From: Mycobacterium lehmannii
GTDB taxonomy: Bacteria > Actinomycetota > Actinomycetes > Mycobacteriales > Mycobacteriaceae
DNA length: 64,000 nt
Assembly (NCBI RefSeq): GCF_002245535.1
Contig: NZ_NKCN01000020.1
Coordinates: forward strand, 37,621-101,620
Direction: 5' to 3'
Below, piece by piece: positions 9,631 through 17,381 of this stretch. Every line of letters starts with the position of its first letter. Within the stretch, counting starts at the first letter, position 1. A program made the translations under genes and the position numbers. The notes under the pieces are model-generated. The model saw nothing but the letters and a program-made list of their open reading frames with translations, was not told where the DNA came from and ran no database searches.

Positions 9631-11031
9631 CTACAGGAGCTCCAAGCGTCGTGCCATGTCGGATGCGAAGACGCCGTTCGGGTCGGCCTTGCGGCGCACG
9701 GCAATCCACTCGTCGATCCTCGGATACATCTTGTGGAACCGCTCCGCGCTGACCCGGGAGTCCTTCGCGGTGTACACCCGGCCGCCGAACTCCATGACCC
9801 GCTCATCGAGCTCGTTGAGGAATTCGTTGACACCGGGCTTGTTCGGGAAGTCCATCGCCACGTTCCATCCCGCCATCGGAAAGCTCAGCGGCGCGCGGTT
9901 ACCGGGACCGAACAGTTTGAACACGTTCAGTGCCGAATAGTGCCCGCGCGTCTGAATCCAGCGGATGATGGACTTGAACTCCTCGAGCGCATCGGGCGGA
10001 ACCAGGAACTGGTGCTGCGCGAAACCCGCTGGGCCGTAAGCGTTGTTCCACCCGCTGACCAGATCCAGCATGTGGTAAAACTGCGACAAGTTCATGATCT
10101 TGCCGGTGTAGGTGCCGCCGAGCCGGTAGTACACCTCGCCGATCGCCATGAACGAGAGCTTGTTCATGGCGCTGACCGGGAAGATATCCGGCACCGAAAG
10201 TAGTTGTGGCGCATCGAACTTCAGCGGATCCTTGGCCAGCTTCGGAGGAAGCTGATCGAGCGTCGCGAGGCTGCCACGGCTGATCGCGGCCCTTCCGAGT
10301 TTCGGCGGCGGGCTGATCAGGTCGAACCACGCGCTGGAGTAGGTGTAGCGGTCCTCGCTGCCATCGAGGTGCACGGCGACGGTCTCGTCCAGGTCGCTGG
10401 TGGACACACCGTCGGCGATGAAGTACGCGGTTTCCGTGCGCGTCATCGCGATTCGGGCGCGCACCACGATCCCGGTGAGCCCGTTACCGCCGACCGTCGC
10501 CCAGAACAGTTCGGCGTCCGGCCCGTCGGGGGTGAGGGTACGAACCTCGCTGTCGGCCATCAGCAGGTCCATCGACAGCACGTGATTGCCGAAGCTGCCT
10601 GCACTGTGGTGGTTCTTGCCGTGGATGTCGGAGGCGATCGCGCCGCCGACGGTGACCTGCCGCGTGCCCGGCAGCACCGGTACCCACAGCCCGAACGGCA
10701 GCGCGGCCTTCATCAGGTGGTCGAGGCTGACGCCCGCATCGACGTCGGCCACGGCCGTCTCGGCGCTGATCGAGTGGACCTTGTGCAGCGCGGTCATGTC
10801 CACGACCAGGCCACCGCCGTTGCATGCCTGATCGCCGTAGGAGCGACCCAGGCCGCGGGCGAGGACGCCCCGGTGCAGGAACGACGGGCTGGATGCGCTG
10901 CGGTCGGCGGCCTCACGGACCGCAGCGGCGATCACGTCGACGTCCGGCGTGCTCAGCACCTGAGCGACCGACGGTGCCGTGCGACCGAAGCCGGTCAGGG
11001 CACGCGAGGTCGTCGGTAAGTTCTCGGACAT
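9631..11031 (-). CDS. dprE1: Decaprenylphosphoryl-beta-D-ribose 2-oxidase DprE1
   Basis: FAD flavoprotein that oxidises decaprenyl-phosphoryl-ribose at C2, the first half of the DPR-to-DPA epimerisation and the target of benzothiazinones. The chosen start (MSENLPTT) gives 466 residues (M. tuberculosis 461); an extension to 11082 is less likely. FAD-site sequences include RGLGRSYGDQACNGG and TVGGAIASDIHGKNHHS, and the C-terminus is the typical FASDMARRLELL. The residue matching M. tuberculosis Cys387 in GWNICVDF is Ala392 here (GWNVAMDF; codon at 9856-9858). That removes the thiol attacked by covalent inhibitors while leaving catalysis plausible. Confidence 0.96.
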   Translation of the reverse strand: MSENLPTTSRALTGFGRTAPSVAQVLSTPDVDVIAAAVREAADRSASSPSFLHRGVLARGLGRSYGDQACNGGGLVVDMTALHKVHSISAETAVADVDAGVSLDHLMKAALPFGLWVPVLPGTRQVTVGGAIASDIHGKNHHSAGSFGNHVLSMDLLMADSEVRTLTPDGPDAELFWATVGGNGLTGIVVRARIAMTRTETAYFIADGVSTSDLDETVAVHLDGSEDRYTYSSAWFDLISPPPKLGRAAISRGSLATLDQLPPKLAKDPLKFDAPQLLSVPDIFPVSAMNKLSFMAIGEVYYRLGGTYTGKIMNLSQFYHMLDLVSGWNNAYGPAGFAQHQFLVPPDALEEFKSIIRWIQTRGHYSALNVFKLFGPGNRAPLSFPMAGWNVAMDFPNKPGVNEFLNELDERVMEFGGRVYTAKDSRVSAERFHKMYPRIDEWIAVRRKADPNGVFASDMARRLELL

Positions 11032-11103
11032 CGTGACGAGGGTACCGTGCGGACAGCCGGCGCCATGACCGCTGGATATCACGCGGCCGGCAGCGGTGTC
11101 GCG

Positions 11104-11514
11104 TCAGTGCAGGCGGAAGATGACCGCACGCTGGACGACGAAATTGATCACCGTCGCCGTGCCCTGGGCGATGACGAACGCGACCGGCACCCGCCACGGT
11201 TTGTCGTCCCACGCCACGTACAGCACGTAGTTGATGCCGACCTGCGCGGCGTAGGTCACCGCATAGAGCGCACACACCGCGATGAACCGCGCGGTGCTCG
11301 GCGGCGCCTGAAAGGTCCACCGGCGGTTGATCAGATATGCCGTGGTGGTGCCCGCGATGAAGCTGAGCGTCTTGGCTACGTTGACGTGCAGACCGGCGGC
11401 GAGCAGGGCGACGTACAGGCCGAAGTCGACGATCGCGGAGAAACCACCGGTGACGATGAACCGCCAGATCTGGGTGCCCAGGCTCAGGGTCGGCTGCATC
11501 GGGGGCTCGGCCAC
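11104..11514 (-). CDS. GtrA-family membrane protein (Rv3789-like)
   Basis: Small integral membrane protein of 136 residues with four hydrophobic segments. It has the GtrA pattern FIVTGGFSAIVDFGLYVAL near residue 20, AYLINRRWTFQA in the middle, and QGTATVINFVVQRAVIF at the end. Family knowledge: Rv3789 was proposed as a DPA flippase and later as a membrane anchor that helps AftA and arabinan synthesis; the sequence does not settle this. It starts with GTG and leads the dprE1-dprE2-aftA-embC run, 72 bp before dprE1. It is divergent from the kinase-like gene at 11564, with a shared intergenic space of about 50 bp. Confidence 0.9.
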   Translation of the reverse strand: MAEPPMQPTLSLGTQIWRFIVTGGFSAIVDFGLYVALLAAGLHVNVAKTLSFIAGTTTAYLINRRWTFQAPPSTARFIAVCALYAVTYAAQVGINYVLYVAWDDKPWRVPVAFVIAQGTATVINFVVQRAVIFRLH

Positions 11515-11563
11515 CCGGGCAGCTTAGCGGCATGTGCAGCCGTCACGTCGCTAGGTTTCAGGT

Positions 11564-12310
11564 GTGCAGACCCGGTCCGGTGCAGAGATCGTCGTCGACG
11601 GCGACGTCGTCTACAAGCTGCACCGGCCGGGTACCAATCCGCGGGCACTGACGGTCCGACTCGGCATCGCTGCGGGCTCGGATTGCCTTCTCTCGCCGCT
11701 GTCGACGGTTCCCGAGCCGGTCGCAGCGCGCTGGCGCAGTCGGTGGCCGCGCGTGCAACCCCTTGCCCCGCAACCAGAGTCGGTGCCGTGGTCGGAAGCC
11801 GGACAGCTGCTGGCCCGGCTGCACCGGGAGCCATGGTCGTCGCGAGTGCCCCCGCACGGCTGGCCGCAACGGCTGCGGCGCGCGGTCGACGTGCTGCGCT
11901 CCGACGGCGATCCGACGGTGCGACGGGCCGCGGCCGCCCTGCCCGACGCGGTGTGGCGACCGGGCTCACCGGACCGTCCGCACACGTTGGTGCACGGCGA
12001 CTGGCATCTGGGTCAACTCGCGCGCCCGCACGCAGACGGGCCCTGGATTCTTCTCGACGTCGACGACCTGGGTGCCGGCGATCCGGCGTGGGACCTGGCT
12101 CGACCGGCCGGATTCTGGGCGGCAGGACTGATCCCGGACGCCGACTGGCACAGCTTCGTCGATGCCTATCGCGCCGCAGGCGGCCCCGCGCTGCCCGATG
12201 GAGACCCGTGGCCGGTGCTCGACGCGTACGCGCGCGCGGCCGTGGTGCAGGCGGCGGCCCACCATCCTGACGACGAACTGTTGGTGGCGGCCTGCGCGCG
12301 GATGGGCTAG
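11564..12310 (+). CDS. APH-fold phosphotransferase-like protein
   Basis: Protein of 248 residues with the core of the aminoglycoside-phosphotransferase/choline-kinase fold. The catalytic-loop motif VHGDWHLGQL (position 5 after Asp is Gln where Asn is usual) is followed by the metal-binding LLDVDDLGAGDPAWDLA. The N-terminal lobe is short, with VVYKLHRPG as the likely nucleotide-binding strand and lysine. The substrate cannot be told; many such proteins phosphorylate sugars or amino alcohols rather than antibiotics. It starts with GTG close to the divergent GtrA gene, and its last 4 nt overlap the stop of the convergent zinc-ribbon gene. Confidence 0.75.
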   Translation: MQTRSGAEIVVDGDVVYKLHRPGTNPRALTVRLGIAAGSDCLLSPLSTVPEPVAARWRSRWPRVQPLAPQPESVPWSEAGQLLARLHREPWSSRVPPHGWPQRLRRAVDVLRSDGDPTVRRAAAALPDAVWRPGSPDRPHTLVHGDWHLGQLARPHADGPWILLDVDDLGAGDPAWDLARPAGFWAAGLIPDADWHSFVDAYRAAGGPALPDGDPWPVLDAYARAAVVQAAAHHPDDELLVAACARMG

Positions 12311-12624
12311 CTCGAGAAGAACAGCCGGCCGAACCCCTGTTTACGGTAGTACTTGTTGCCGCGATGGCCCCAGCCCGGGCCATATCCGTATCCCGGCTGG
12401 GCAGGTGGCGGAGGCGGTGCGGCCTGCACGAACCGGTTCTCCATCTGAGTCAGCGACTCGAGTTCGCCGAAGTCGAGGAAGATGCCGCGACAGGTGTCAC
12501 ACTGCTCCAAGTGGATGCCGTTGCGTTCGTAGGTCCGCATCGAGCCCGCGCACTTCGGGCAGGTCAGCGTGCTCGTCGGTGCGGACGGCGTGGACGACGG
12601 CGGCTGATATGGCGGGATGCTCAT
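12307..12624 (-). CDS. TFIIB-type zinc-ribbon protein
   Basis: Protein of 105 residues. It has a Pro/Ser-rich N-terminus, then a zinc ribbon with two CxxC knuckles (CPKCAG near residue 22 and CDTCRG near 42) and the family tail GIFLDFGELESLTQ. A low-complexity Pro/Gly/Tyr stretch ends in KQGFGRLFFSS. This matches the zf-TFIIB family, which is widespread and of unknown function. It lies downstream of wzm on the same strand with a gap of about 47 bp, so it may be cotranscribed. It converges on the phosphotransferase-like gene. Confidence 0.85.
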   Translation of the reverse strand: MSIPPYQPPSSTPSAPTSTLTCPKCAGSMRTYERNGIHLEQCDTCRGIFLDFGELESLTQMENRFVQAAPPPPPAQPGYGYGPGWGHRGNKYYRKQGFGRLFFSS

Positions 12625-12671
12625 ATCCGCATAACGGTCGCGAGCGACGCCTGAGTTCCGCGGCGAGGAAG

Positions 12672-13502
12672 CTACACCCAGTAGGCGACACGGCCGCGGT
12701 ACTGCCGCATGGCGAACGCCGCGAAGGTCCAGCCGACCACGGTCAGCACGATCACCACCACCCAGTGGCGCAGTTCCTGGTCGGCGCCGAGCAGCGGGGC
12801 CCGCACGATGTCGAGATAGTGCAGCAGCGGATTGAGCTCGACGATCTTGGTGTACTGCTCGGCGCCCTGCTGTCGCAGGGTGGACTCGTTCCAGATGATC
12901 GGGGTCATGAAGAACAGCAACTGCACCAGGCTGACGAGCAGCGGGCTGATGTCGCGGTAGCGGGTGGCCAGGATGCCGAAGCACAACGCCACCCAGATGC
13001 AGTTGAGCACGATCAGACCCAGCGCCGGGATGACCGCCAGGTCCGTCCACTTCCACGGCTTGGGATAGATCATCGCGATGATCACGAAGATGATCATGTT
13101 GTGGGCGAACAGGATCATCTGTCGCCACACCAACCGGTAGACGTGCACCGACAGCGGAGTCGGCAACTGTTTGATCAGACCCTCGTTGGCGACGAACACG
13201 TCGGCGCCCTCCAGGATCGCCGCGTTGATCAGGTTCCACACGATCAGACCGAGGGTGACGTACGGAAGATGTTCGGACAGCTCGAGTTTGAACAGTTTCG
13301 AGTAGAGCAGCCCCATGGCGACAGCGGTGGCACCGGTGGCGATCGTGATCCAGAACGGGCCGAGAACCGAGCGGCGGTAGCGCTGTTTGATGTCCTGCCA
13401 GCCGAGGTGCAACCACAGTTCGTGCTTGCCGAAGCCGGCAACCAGGTCGCCCCAGGCCCGGCGCATGGTCTTCGACTGCGCAGCGGCATCGGTGAACGTC
13501 AC
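12672..13502 (-). CDS. wzm: Galactan ABC exporter permease Wzm
   Basis: ABC-2 type permease that with Wzt moves lipid-linked galactan across the plasma membrane. The GTG start overlaps the glfT1 stop (GTGA) and gives 276 residues; an upstream extension to 13616 would sit inside glfT1. Visible parts are the cytoplasmic amphipathic region HLGWQDIKQRYRRSVLGPFW near residue 35, six hydrophobic segments, and the LATRYRDISPLL and FFMTPIIWN segments typical of O-antigen exporters. It is the third gene of the translationally coupled set wzt-glfT1-wzm, equivalent to Rv3781-Rv3783. Confidence 0.93.
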   Translation of the reverse strand: MTFTDAAAQSKTMRRAWGDLVAGFGKHELWLHLGWQDIKQRYRRSVLGPFWITIATGATAVAMGLLYSKLFKLELSEHLPYVTLGLIVWNLINAAILEGADVFVANEGLIKQLPTPLSVHVYRLVWRQMILFAHNMIIFVIIAMIYPKPWKWTDLAVIPALGLIVLNCIWVALCFGILATRYRDISPLLVSLVQLLFFMTPIIWNESTLRQQGAEQYTKIVELNPLLHYLDIVRAPLLGADQELRHWVVVIVLTVVGWTFAAFAMRQYRGRVAYWV

Positions 13503-14458
13503 GGCTGAAGCCTCCCGAACCTCTCCTTGCGGCCCATGCGCCGCAACCGAATCCACTCCATCAACCCGGCGGGGTCGCGGCGCGACACCAGGAAAAACCA
13601 ACCGAAGCGCGCCCACTCCTGCAACTGCAGACGACGCAGCCCGGGCTGGGACAGCAGATATCCGCGGTTGCGGTAGGTATAGAAGCGCTTGGCAGCGTTT
13701 TCCGGAAACTGCGTGTGCATTCGGCCGCCGAGGATCGGTTTGAACTCGTCACCGCCCTGCGGATGCAGGTACACCGCGTCGAGGCAGGTGCCGAACGGTA
13801 ACCCGGAGCGCACCAGCCTGCGGTGTATTTCGGTCTCGTCGCCGCGCACGAACAGGCGCAGATCGGGCACGCCGGTCGCCTCCAGCGTCGACGCGGCGAA
13901 CAGCGCACCGTTGAACAGTGATGCGATGCCCGGCAACAGTCCCCCGCAAGCGGGAGGTGCCCCCACTGAAGCGGACTCGGTGCGTAACTCGTCGACACGG
14001 CGACGCCACACCAGTCCGCGACGCAGGGGGAAGGCCAGCCGCCCGGGATCGTTCATGTCGCAGACCATCGGCGACACCTCGGCAAGTCCGTGGCGCGCGG
14101 CGCATGCGATCAGCGTGCCCAGCACCTCCGAGTCGGCCGGGCGGCCGTCGTCGTCGGCCAACCACACCCAGTCCGCGCCGAGCGCCAGAGCATGCAGCAT
14201 GCCCAACGCGAAACCGCCCGCACCGCCCAGGTTCCGGCGTGATCCGAGATAGGTGGTGGGGATGGGTTGTCCGGCAACCAGTTCGGCGACGCGGTAATCG
14301 TCGTCGTTGTCGACGACGATCAGGTGGTCGGGCGCGCGGGTCTGGGCCGCCACCGACTCCAGTGACTTCGCCAGGTCGTCGGGACGACGATGGGTGACCA
14401 CCACCGCGCAGATGACGGGGCTGGTCGGCTCCTCGGGCAAGCCCTCGTCGGCCGTCAT
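13499..14458 (-). CDS. glfT1: Galactofuranosyltransferase GlfT1
   Basis: GT2-type transferase that adds the first two galactofuranose residues to the decaprenyl-PP-GlcNAc-Rha linker. It has 319 residues against about 304 in M. tuberculosis. Visible motifs are the nucleotide-binding VVVTHRRPDDLAKSL, the acidic ADDDGR metal site, LFNGALF, and HPQGGDEFKPILGGRMH. A short stretch (ESASVGAPPACGG) lies between DELRT and LLPGIASLF and appears absent from the M. tuberculosis protein as I recall it. It is encoded by a hairpin-like GC-rich repeat. The gene overlaps wzt (ATGA) and wzm (GTGA), so the three are translationally coupled. Confidence 0.93.
   Translation of the reverse strand: MTADEGLPEEPTSPVICAVVVTHRRPDDLAKSLESVAAQTRAPDHLIVVDNDDDYRVAELVAGQPIPTTYLGSRRNLGGAGGFALGMLHALALGADWVWLADDDGRPADSEVLGTLIACAARHGLAEVSPMVCDMNDPGRLAFPLRRGLVWRRRVDELRTESASVGAPPACGGLLPGIASLFNGALFAASTLEATGVPDLRLFVRGDETEIHRRLVRSGLPFGTCLDAVYLHPQGGDEFKPILGGRMHTQFPENAAKRFYTYRNRGYLLSQPGLRRLQLQEWARFGWFFLVSRRDPAGLMEWIRLRRMGRKERFGRLQP
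13941..13966. repeat. Short hairpin repeat inside glfT1
   Basis: Sequence with a perfect CCCGC-AA-GCGGG stem followed by AGGTGCCCCCA. It encodes the extra in-frame residues SVGAPPACGG of GlfT1. I recall similar short hairpin sequences dispersed in mycobacterial genomes, but this cannot be checked here. Confidence 0.45.
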
Positions 14459-15246
14459 CCCTGGCGCGTCTCTTCGAGCACTTCCCTGACATGCCGGGCG
14501 GCGTCCTCGCCCTCATAGGCCCGCACGACGTCCTCGATGCCGCCGGTCATCTTGATCGTGCCGTGGTCGATCCACATCGCGGTGTTGCACAGCCGGGCCA
14601 GAAACTCATTGGAGTGGCTGGCGAACACCAGGATCCCGGAGCGCGCGACGAGTTCGGCCAACCGGGTCTGCGCCTTCTTCAGGAACTCGGCGTCGACCGC
14701 GCCGATACCCTCGTCGAGCAGCAGGATCTCGGGGTCGATGCTGGTCACCACGCCCATCGCCAGACGCACGCGCATACCGGTGGAGTAGGTGCGCAACGGC
14801 ATCGACAGGTAGTCCCCGAGCTCGGTGAACTCGGCGATCTCGTCGATCTTGGCCATCATCTGCTTGCGCGTCTGTCCCAGGAACAGGCCGCGGATGATGA
14901 TGTTCTCGAAGCCGGAGATCTCCGGGTCCATCCCGACGCCGAGGTCGAACACCGGCGCCACCCGGCCGCTCACGGTCGCCACCCCCCGGGTGGGCTCGTA
15001 GATACCCGACAGCAGGCGCAGCAGCGTCGACTTGCCCGCACCGTTGTGCCCCACCAGACCCACCCGGTCGCCGAGTTCCAGCGACATGGTGATGTCCCGC
15101 AGCGCCTCGATGACCACGACGTTGGAGTCGTTGCGCCCGATCGCGCCGCCGGCCTTACCGAGGAAGGCCTTCTTCAGCGAGCGTGACTTCGCATCGAAGA
15201 TCGGGAACTCCACCCACGCGTTGCGGGTCTCGATATGTGGGACCAA
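14455..15246 (-). CDS. wzt: Galactan ABC exporter ATPase Wzt
   Basis: ATPase that powers galactan export with Wzm. It has 263 residues. It begins with IETRNAWVEFPIFDAKSRSLKK and has Walker A GHNGAGKST at about 67-75, a degenerate signature YSTGMRVRLAMG, Walker B ILLLDEGIGAVD, and the switch region FASHS. It lacks the C-terminal sugar-binding domain of the Wzt(C) type, as mycobacterial Wzt does. The start is taken as TTG because an in-frame TAG lies a few codons upstream. The stop overlaps the glfT1 start (ATGA). Confidence 0.92.
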   Translation of the reverse strand: MVPHIETRNAWVEFPIFDAKSRSLKKAFLGKAGGAIGRNDSNVVVIEALRDITMSLELGDRVGLVGHNGAGKSTLLRLLSGIYEPTRGVATVSGRVAPVFDLGVGMDPEISGFENIIIRGLFLGQTRKQMMAKIDEIAEFTELGDYLSMPLRTYSTGMRVRLAMGVVTSIDPEILLLDEGIGAVDAEFLKKAQTRLAELVARSGILVFASHSNEFLARLCNTAMWIDHGTIKMTGGIEDVVRAYEGEDAARHVREVLEETRQG

Positions 15247-15255
15247 CGCATGCCC

Positions 15256-15762
15256 CTACAGGTACTGCCCGGTCCCCGGATGCGACGGACCGCCGCCGCG
15301 TATCGCCACTCCCGGTGGCAGCGCGCCTTGGCCCCGCATCTGCTCCAGCTGCTGTCGCGCCGCCATCTGCTGGGCGAACAGCGCGGTCTGGATGCCGTGA
15401 AACAGGCCCTCCAGCCAGCCCACCAGCTGGGCCTGCGCGATGCGCAGCTCGGCGTCCGAGGGTACGGCCTCTTCGGTGAACGGCAGCGTGAGCCGCTCGA
15501 GCTCGTCGCGCAACTCGGGGGCCAGGCCGTCCTCGAGTTCGGTGATGCTCGTGCGGTGGATCTCCCGGAGCCGATTGCGGCTGGCCTCGTCGAGCGGAGC
15601 TGCGCGCACCTCCTCGAGGAGCTGCTTGATCATGGTGCCGATCCGCATCACCTTCGCCGGTTGCTCGACGAGGTCGGTCAGCGACCTGCCGTCCTTTTCC
15701 TCGTCGGTCTCGGCTCCGGTGTCGGCTCCGCTGATGATCTCGATGTTGTCGTCGTCGGTCAT
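15256..15762 (-). CDS. bpa: Bacterial proteasome activator Bpa/PafE
   Basis: ATP-independent ring activator of the 20S proteasome, equivalent to Rv3780. The start MTDDDNIEI gives 168 residues; an extension to 15834 is unlikely. It has an acidic N-terminus, then a four-helix body (LTDLVEQPAKVMRIGTMIKQ, ITELEDGLAPELRDELERL, AQAQLVGWLEGLFHGIQTAL). A flexible Gly/Pro stretch ends in GQYL, the C-terminal docking motif that enters the proteasome alpha-ring pockets. It lies 9 bp upstream of wzt on the same strand, so it may be read through into the galactan genes. Confidence 0.93.
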   Translation of the reverse strand: MTDDDNIEIISGADTGAETDEEKDGRSLTDLVEQPAKVMRIGTMIKQLLEEVRAAPLDEASRNRLREIHRTSITELEDGLAPELRDELERLTLPFTEEAVPSDAELRIAQAQLVGWLEGLFHGIQTALFAQQMAARQQLEQMRGQGALPPGVAIRGGGPSHPGTGQYL

Positions 15763-16176
15763 ACTCCCTGCGTTCCCTCTAATCTCCACGGCATTCGTCG
15801 CGCAAGCCTCGCGTTGCCTTCGACCGCGAACCAACTAGCGACACTAGTCGGGTCGTGCGCGGGGCGGTCCCCACGCTGCGCACAGGCGAACCCCGGTCGG
15901 TGACCGCAAACCGGTCGCTCGAACAACTTCGGCAACTCAGCAAACGGCTTCACCGGCGGCCACCGTCGCGAATATGCAGGCAAGTTAACTCGACACGGCC
16001 TTCTGGCGGAGTGGCGGGCGTGAGCAGCAACGACAACGGGTTTAGCACTCCGAACGCCAAGGTCACTGGACTAGTATGGCTGCCCAGCAGACCCAGTCCG
16101 ACATGGCGGGTCGGGCCGAGTATCGGCCAGAATCGTGTGGGTTCGCGAACTCACGGATGCTCGAAGGTGGGCTGGC
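15763..16176. other. Intergenic region, divergent promoters
   Basis: About 410 bp between the divergent bpa and aminotransferase-like genes. No convincing gene, RNA or repeat was seen. It must hold the promoters of both genes, but no clear -10/-35 pair could be assigned. A GGTGGG ribosome-binding-like sequence lies just before the ATG at 16177. Confidence 0.5.
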
Positions 16177-17373
16177 ATGGCATACGACGTCGCCCGGGTG
16201 CGCGGTTTGCACCCTTCTCTGGGCGACGGGTGGGTGCGTTTCGACGCCCAGCACGGCATGTTGTTGCCCGACACCGTCGGCCGCGCGGTGTCCACGGCGT
16301 TCCGCGGGTCGATGGCCACCCCGGTCGGTCCGCACCCCTCGGCGCAGCGCAGCGCCGCAGTGCTGGAGGCCGCCCGGCTGGCCGTGGCCGATCTGGTCAA
16401 CGCCGATCCGCGCGGTGTGGTTCTGGGCGCCGACCGGGCGATCCTGCTGACCTCGCTGGCGGACGCGTCGTCGTCGCGTGTCGGCCTCGGCTACGAAGTG
16501 GTGGTCACCCGTCTGGATGACGAGGCGAACATCGCGCCATGGCTGCGCGCCGCGAATCGCTATGGCGCCAAGGTCAAGTGGGCAGAGGTCGACATCGAGA
16601 CCGGCGAACTGCCCAGCTGGCAATGGGAGAGCCTGGTCACCAAGCCGACCCGCTTGGTCGCAATCACTTCTGCCTCTTCGACTTTGGGTACCGTGACCGA
16701 CCTGCGCGCGGTGACGAAACTGGCACACGATCAGGGCGCACTGGTGGTCGTCGACCACTCCGCGGCCGCGCCCTACCAGTTGATCGACATCGACGAGATC
16801 GACGCGGACGTGGTGGCGGTCAACGCATTGGCGTGGGGCGGTCCGCCCATCGGAGCCCTGGTCTTTCGCGATCCCTCGCTCATCGACTCCTTCGGTTCGG
16901 TATCGCTGGATCCGGACGCAAGCGGAGCGGCGCGGCTCGAAGTCGGCGCGCACCAGTTCGGTCTGCTGGCCGGAGTGGTGGCCAGCATCGAGTACCTTGC
17001 GTCCCTGGACGAGAACGCGCGCGGTACGCGCCGCGAACGCCTCGCGATCTCGATGCACTCCGCGAACGCCTATATGAGCCGGCTTTTCGACTATCTGCTG
17101 ATCTCGCTGCGATCGCTGTCGACGGTGATGGTCATCGGTGCGCCCGAATCGCGAATCCCCGTGCTCAGTTTCGCGGTCAACGGCGTGCCCGCCGAGCGGG
17201 TGGTTCAGCGCCTGGCCGACAACGGCATCCTGGCGATATCGAATGCGAGTTCGCGCGTGCTGGACGTCATCGGCGTCAACGACATCGGCGGCGCGGTGAC
17301 GGTCGGACTGGCGCACTACACGACCACCGCCGAGGTCGATCAGCTGGTGCGCGCGCTCGCTTCGCTGGGCTGA
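16177..17373 (+). CDS. Cysteine-desulfurase-like class V aminotransferase, probably without PLP lysine
   Basis: Protein of 398 residues that matches the SufS/NifS-like fold of Rv3778c in length and context. The cofactor-region aspartate is present (VVVDHSAAAPYQ, Asp193), followed by the strand DADVVAVNALAWGGPPIGALVF. The family normally has a Ser-x-His-Lys-x-x-Gly-Pro sequence there, with the lysine that binds PLP. Here the segment reads NALAWGGPPIG (about 216-226) with no lysine. The protein may therefore not form the usual Schiff base and may be regulatory or catalyse something else. The inner ATG at 16177 fits the family start (MAYDVARVRG). Confidence 0.8.
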   Translation: MAYDVARVRGLHPSLGDGWVRFDAQHGMLLPDTVGRAVSTAFRGSMATPVGPHPSAQRSAAVLEAARLAVADLVNADPRGVVLGADRAILLTSLADASSSRVGLGYEVVVTRLDDEANIAPWLRAANRYGAKVKWAEVDIETGELPSWQWESLVTKPTRLVAITSASSTLGTVTDLRAVTKLAHDQGALVVVDHSAAAPYQLIDIDEIDADVVAVNALAWGGPPIGALVFRDPSLIDSFGSVSLDPDASGAARLEVGAHQFGLLAGVVASIEYLASLDENARGTRRERLAISMHSANAYMSRLFDYLLISLRSLSTVMVIGAPESRIPVLSFAVNGVPAERVVQRLADNGILAISNASSRVLDVIGVNDIGGAVTVGLAHYTTTAEVDQLVRALASLG

Positions 17374-17381
17374 CGGCCGCG

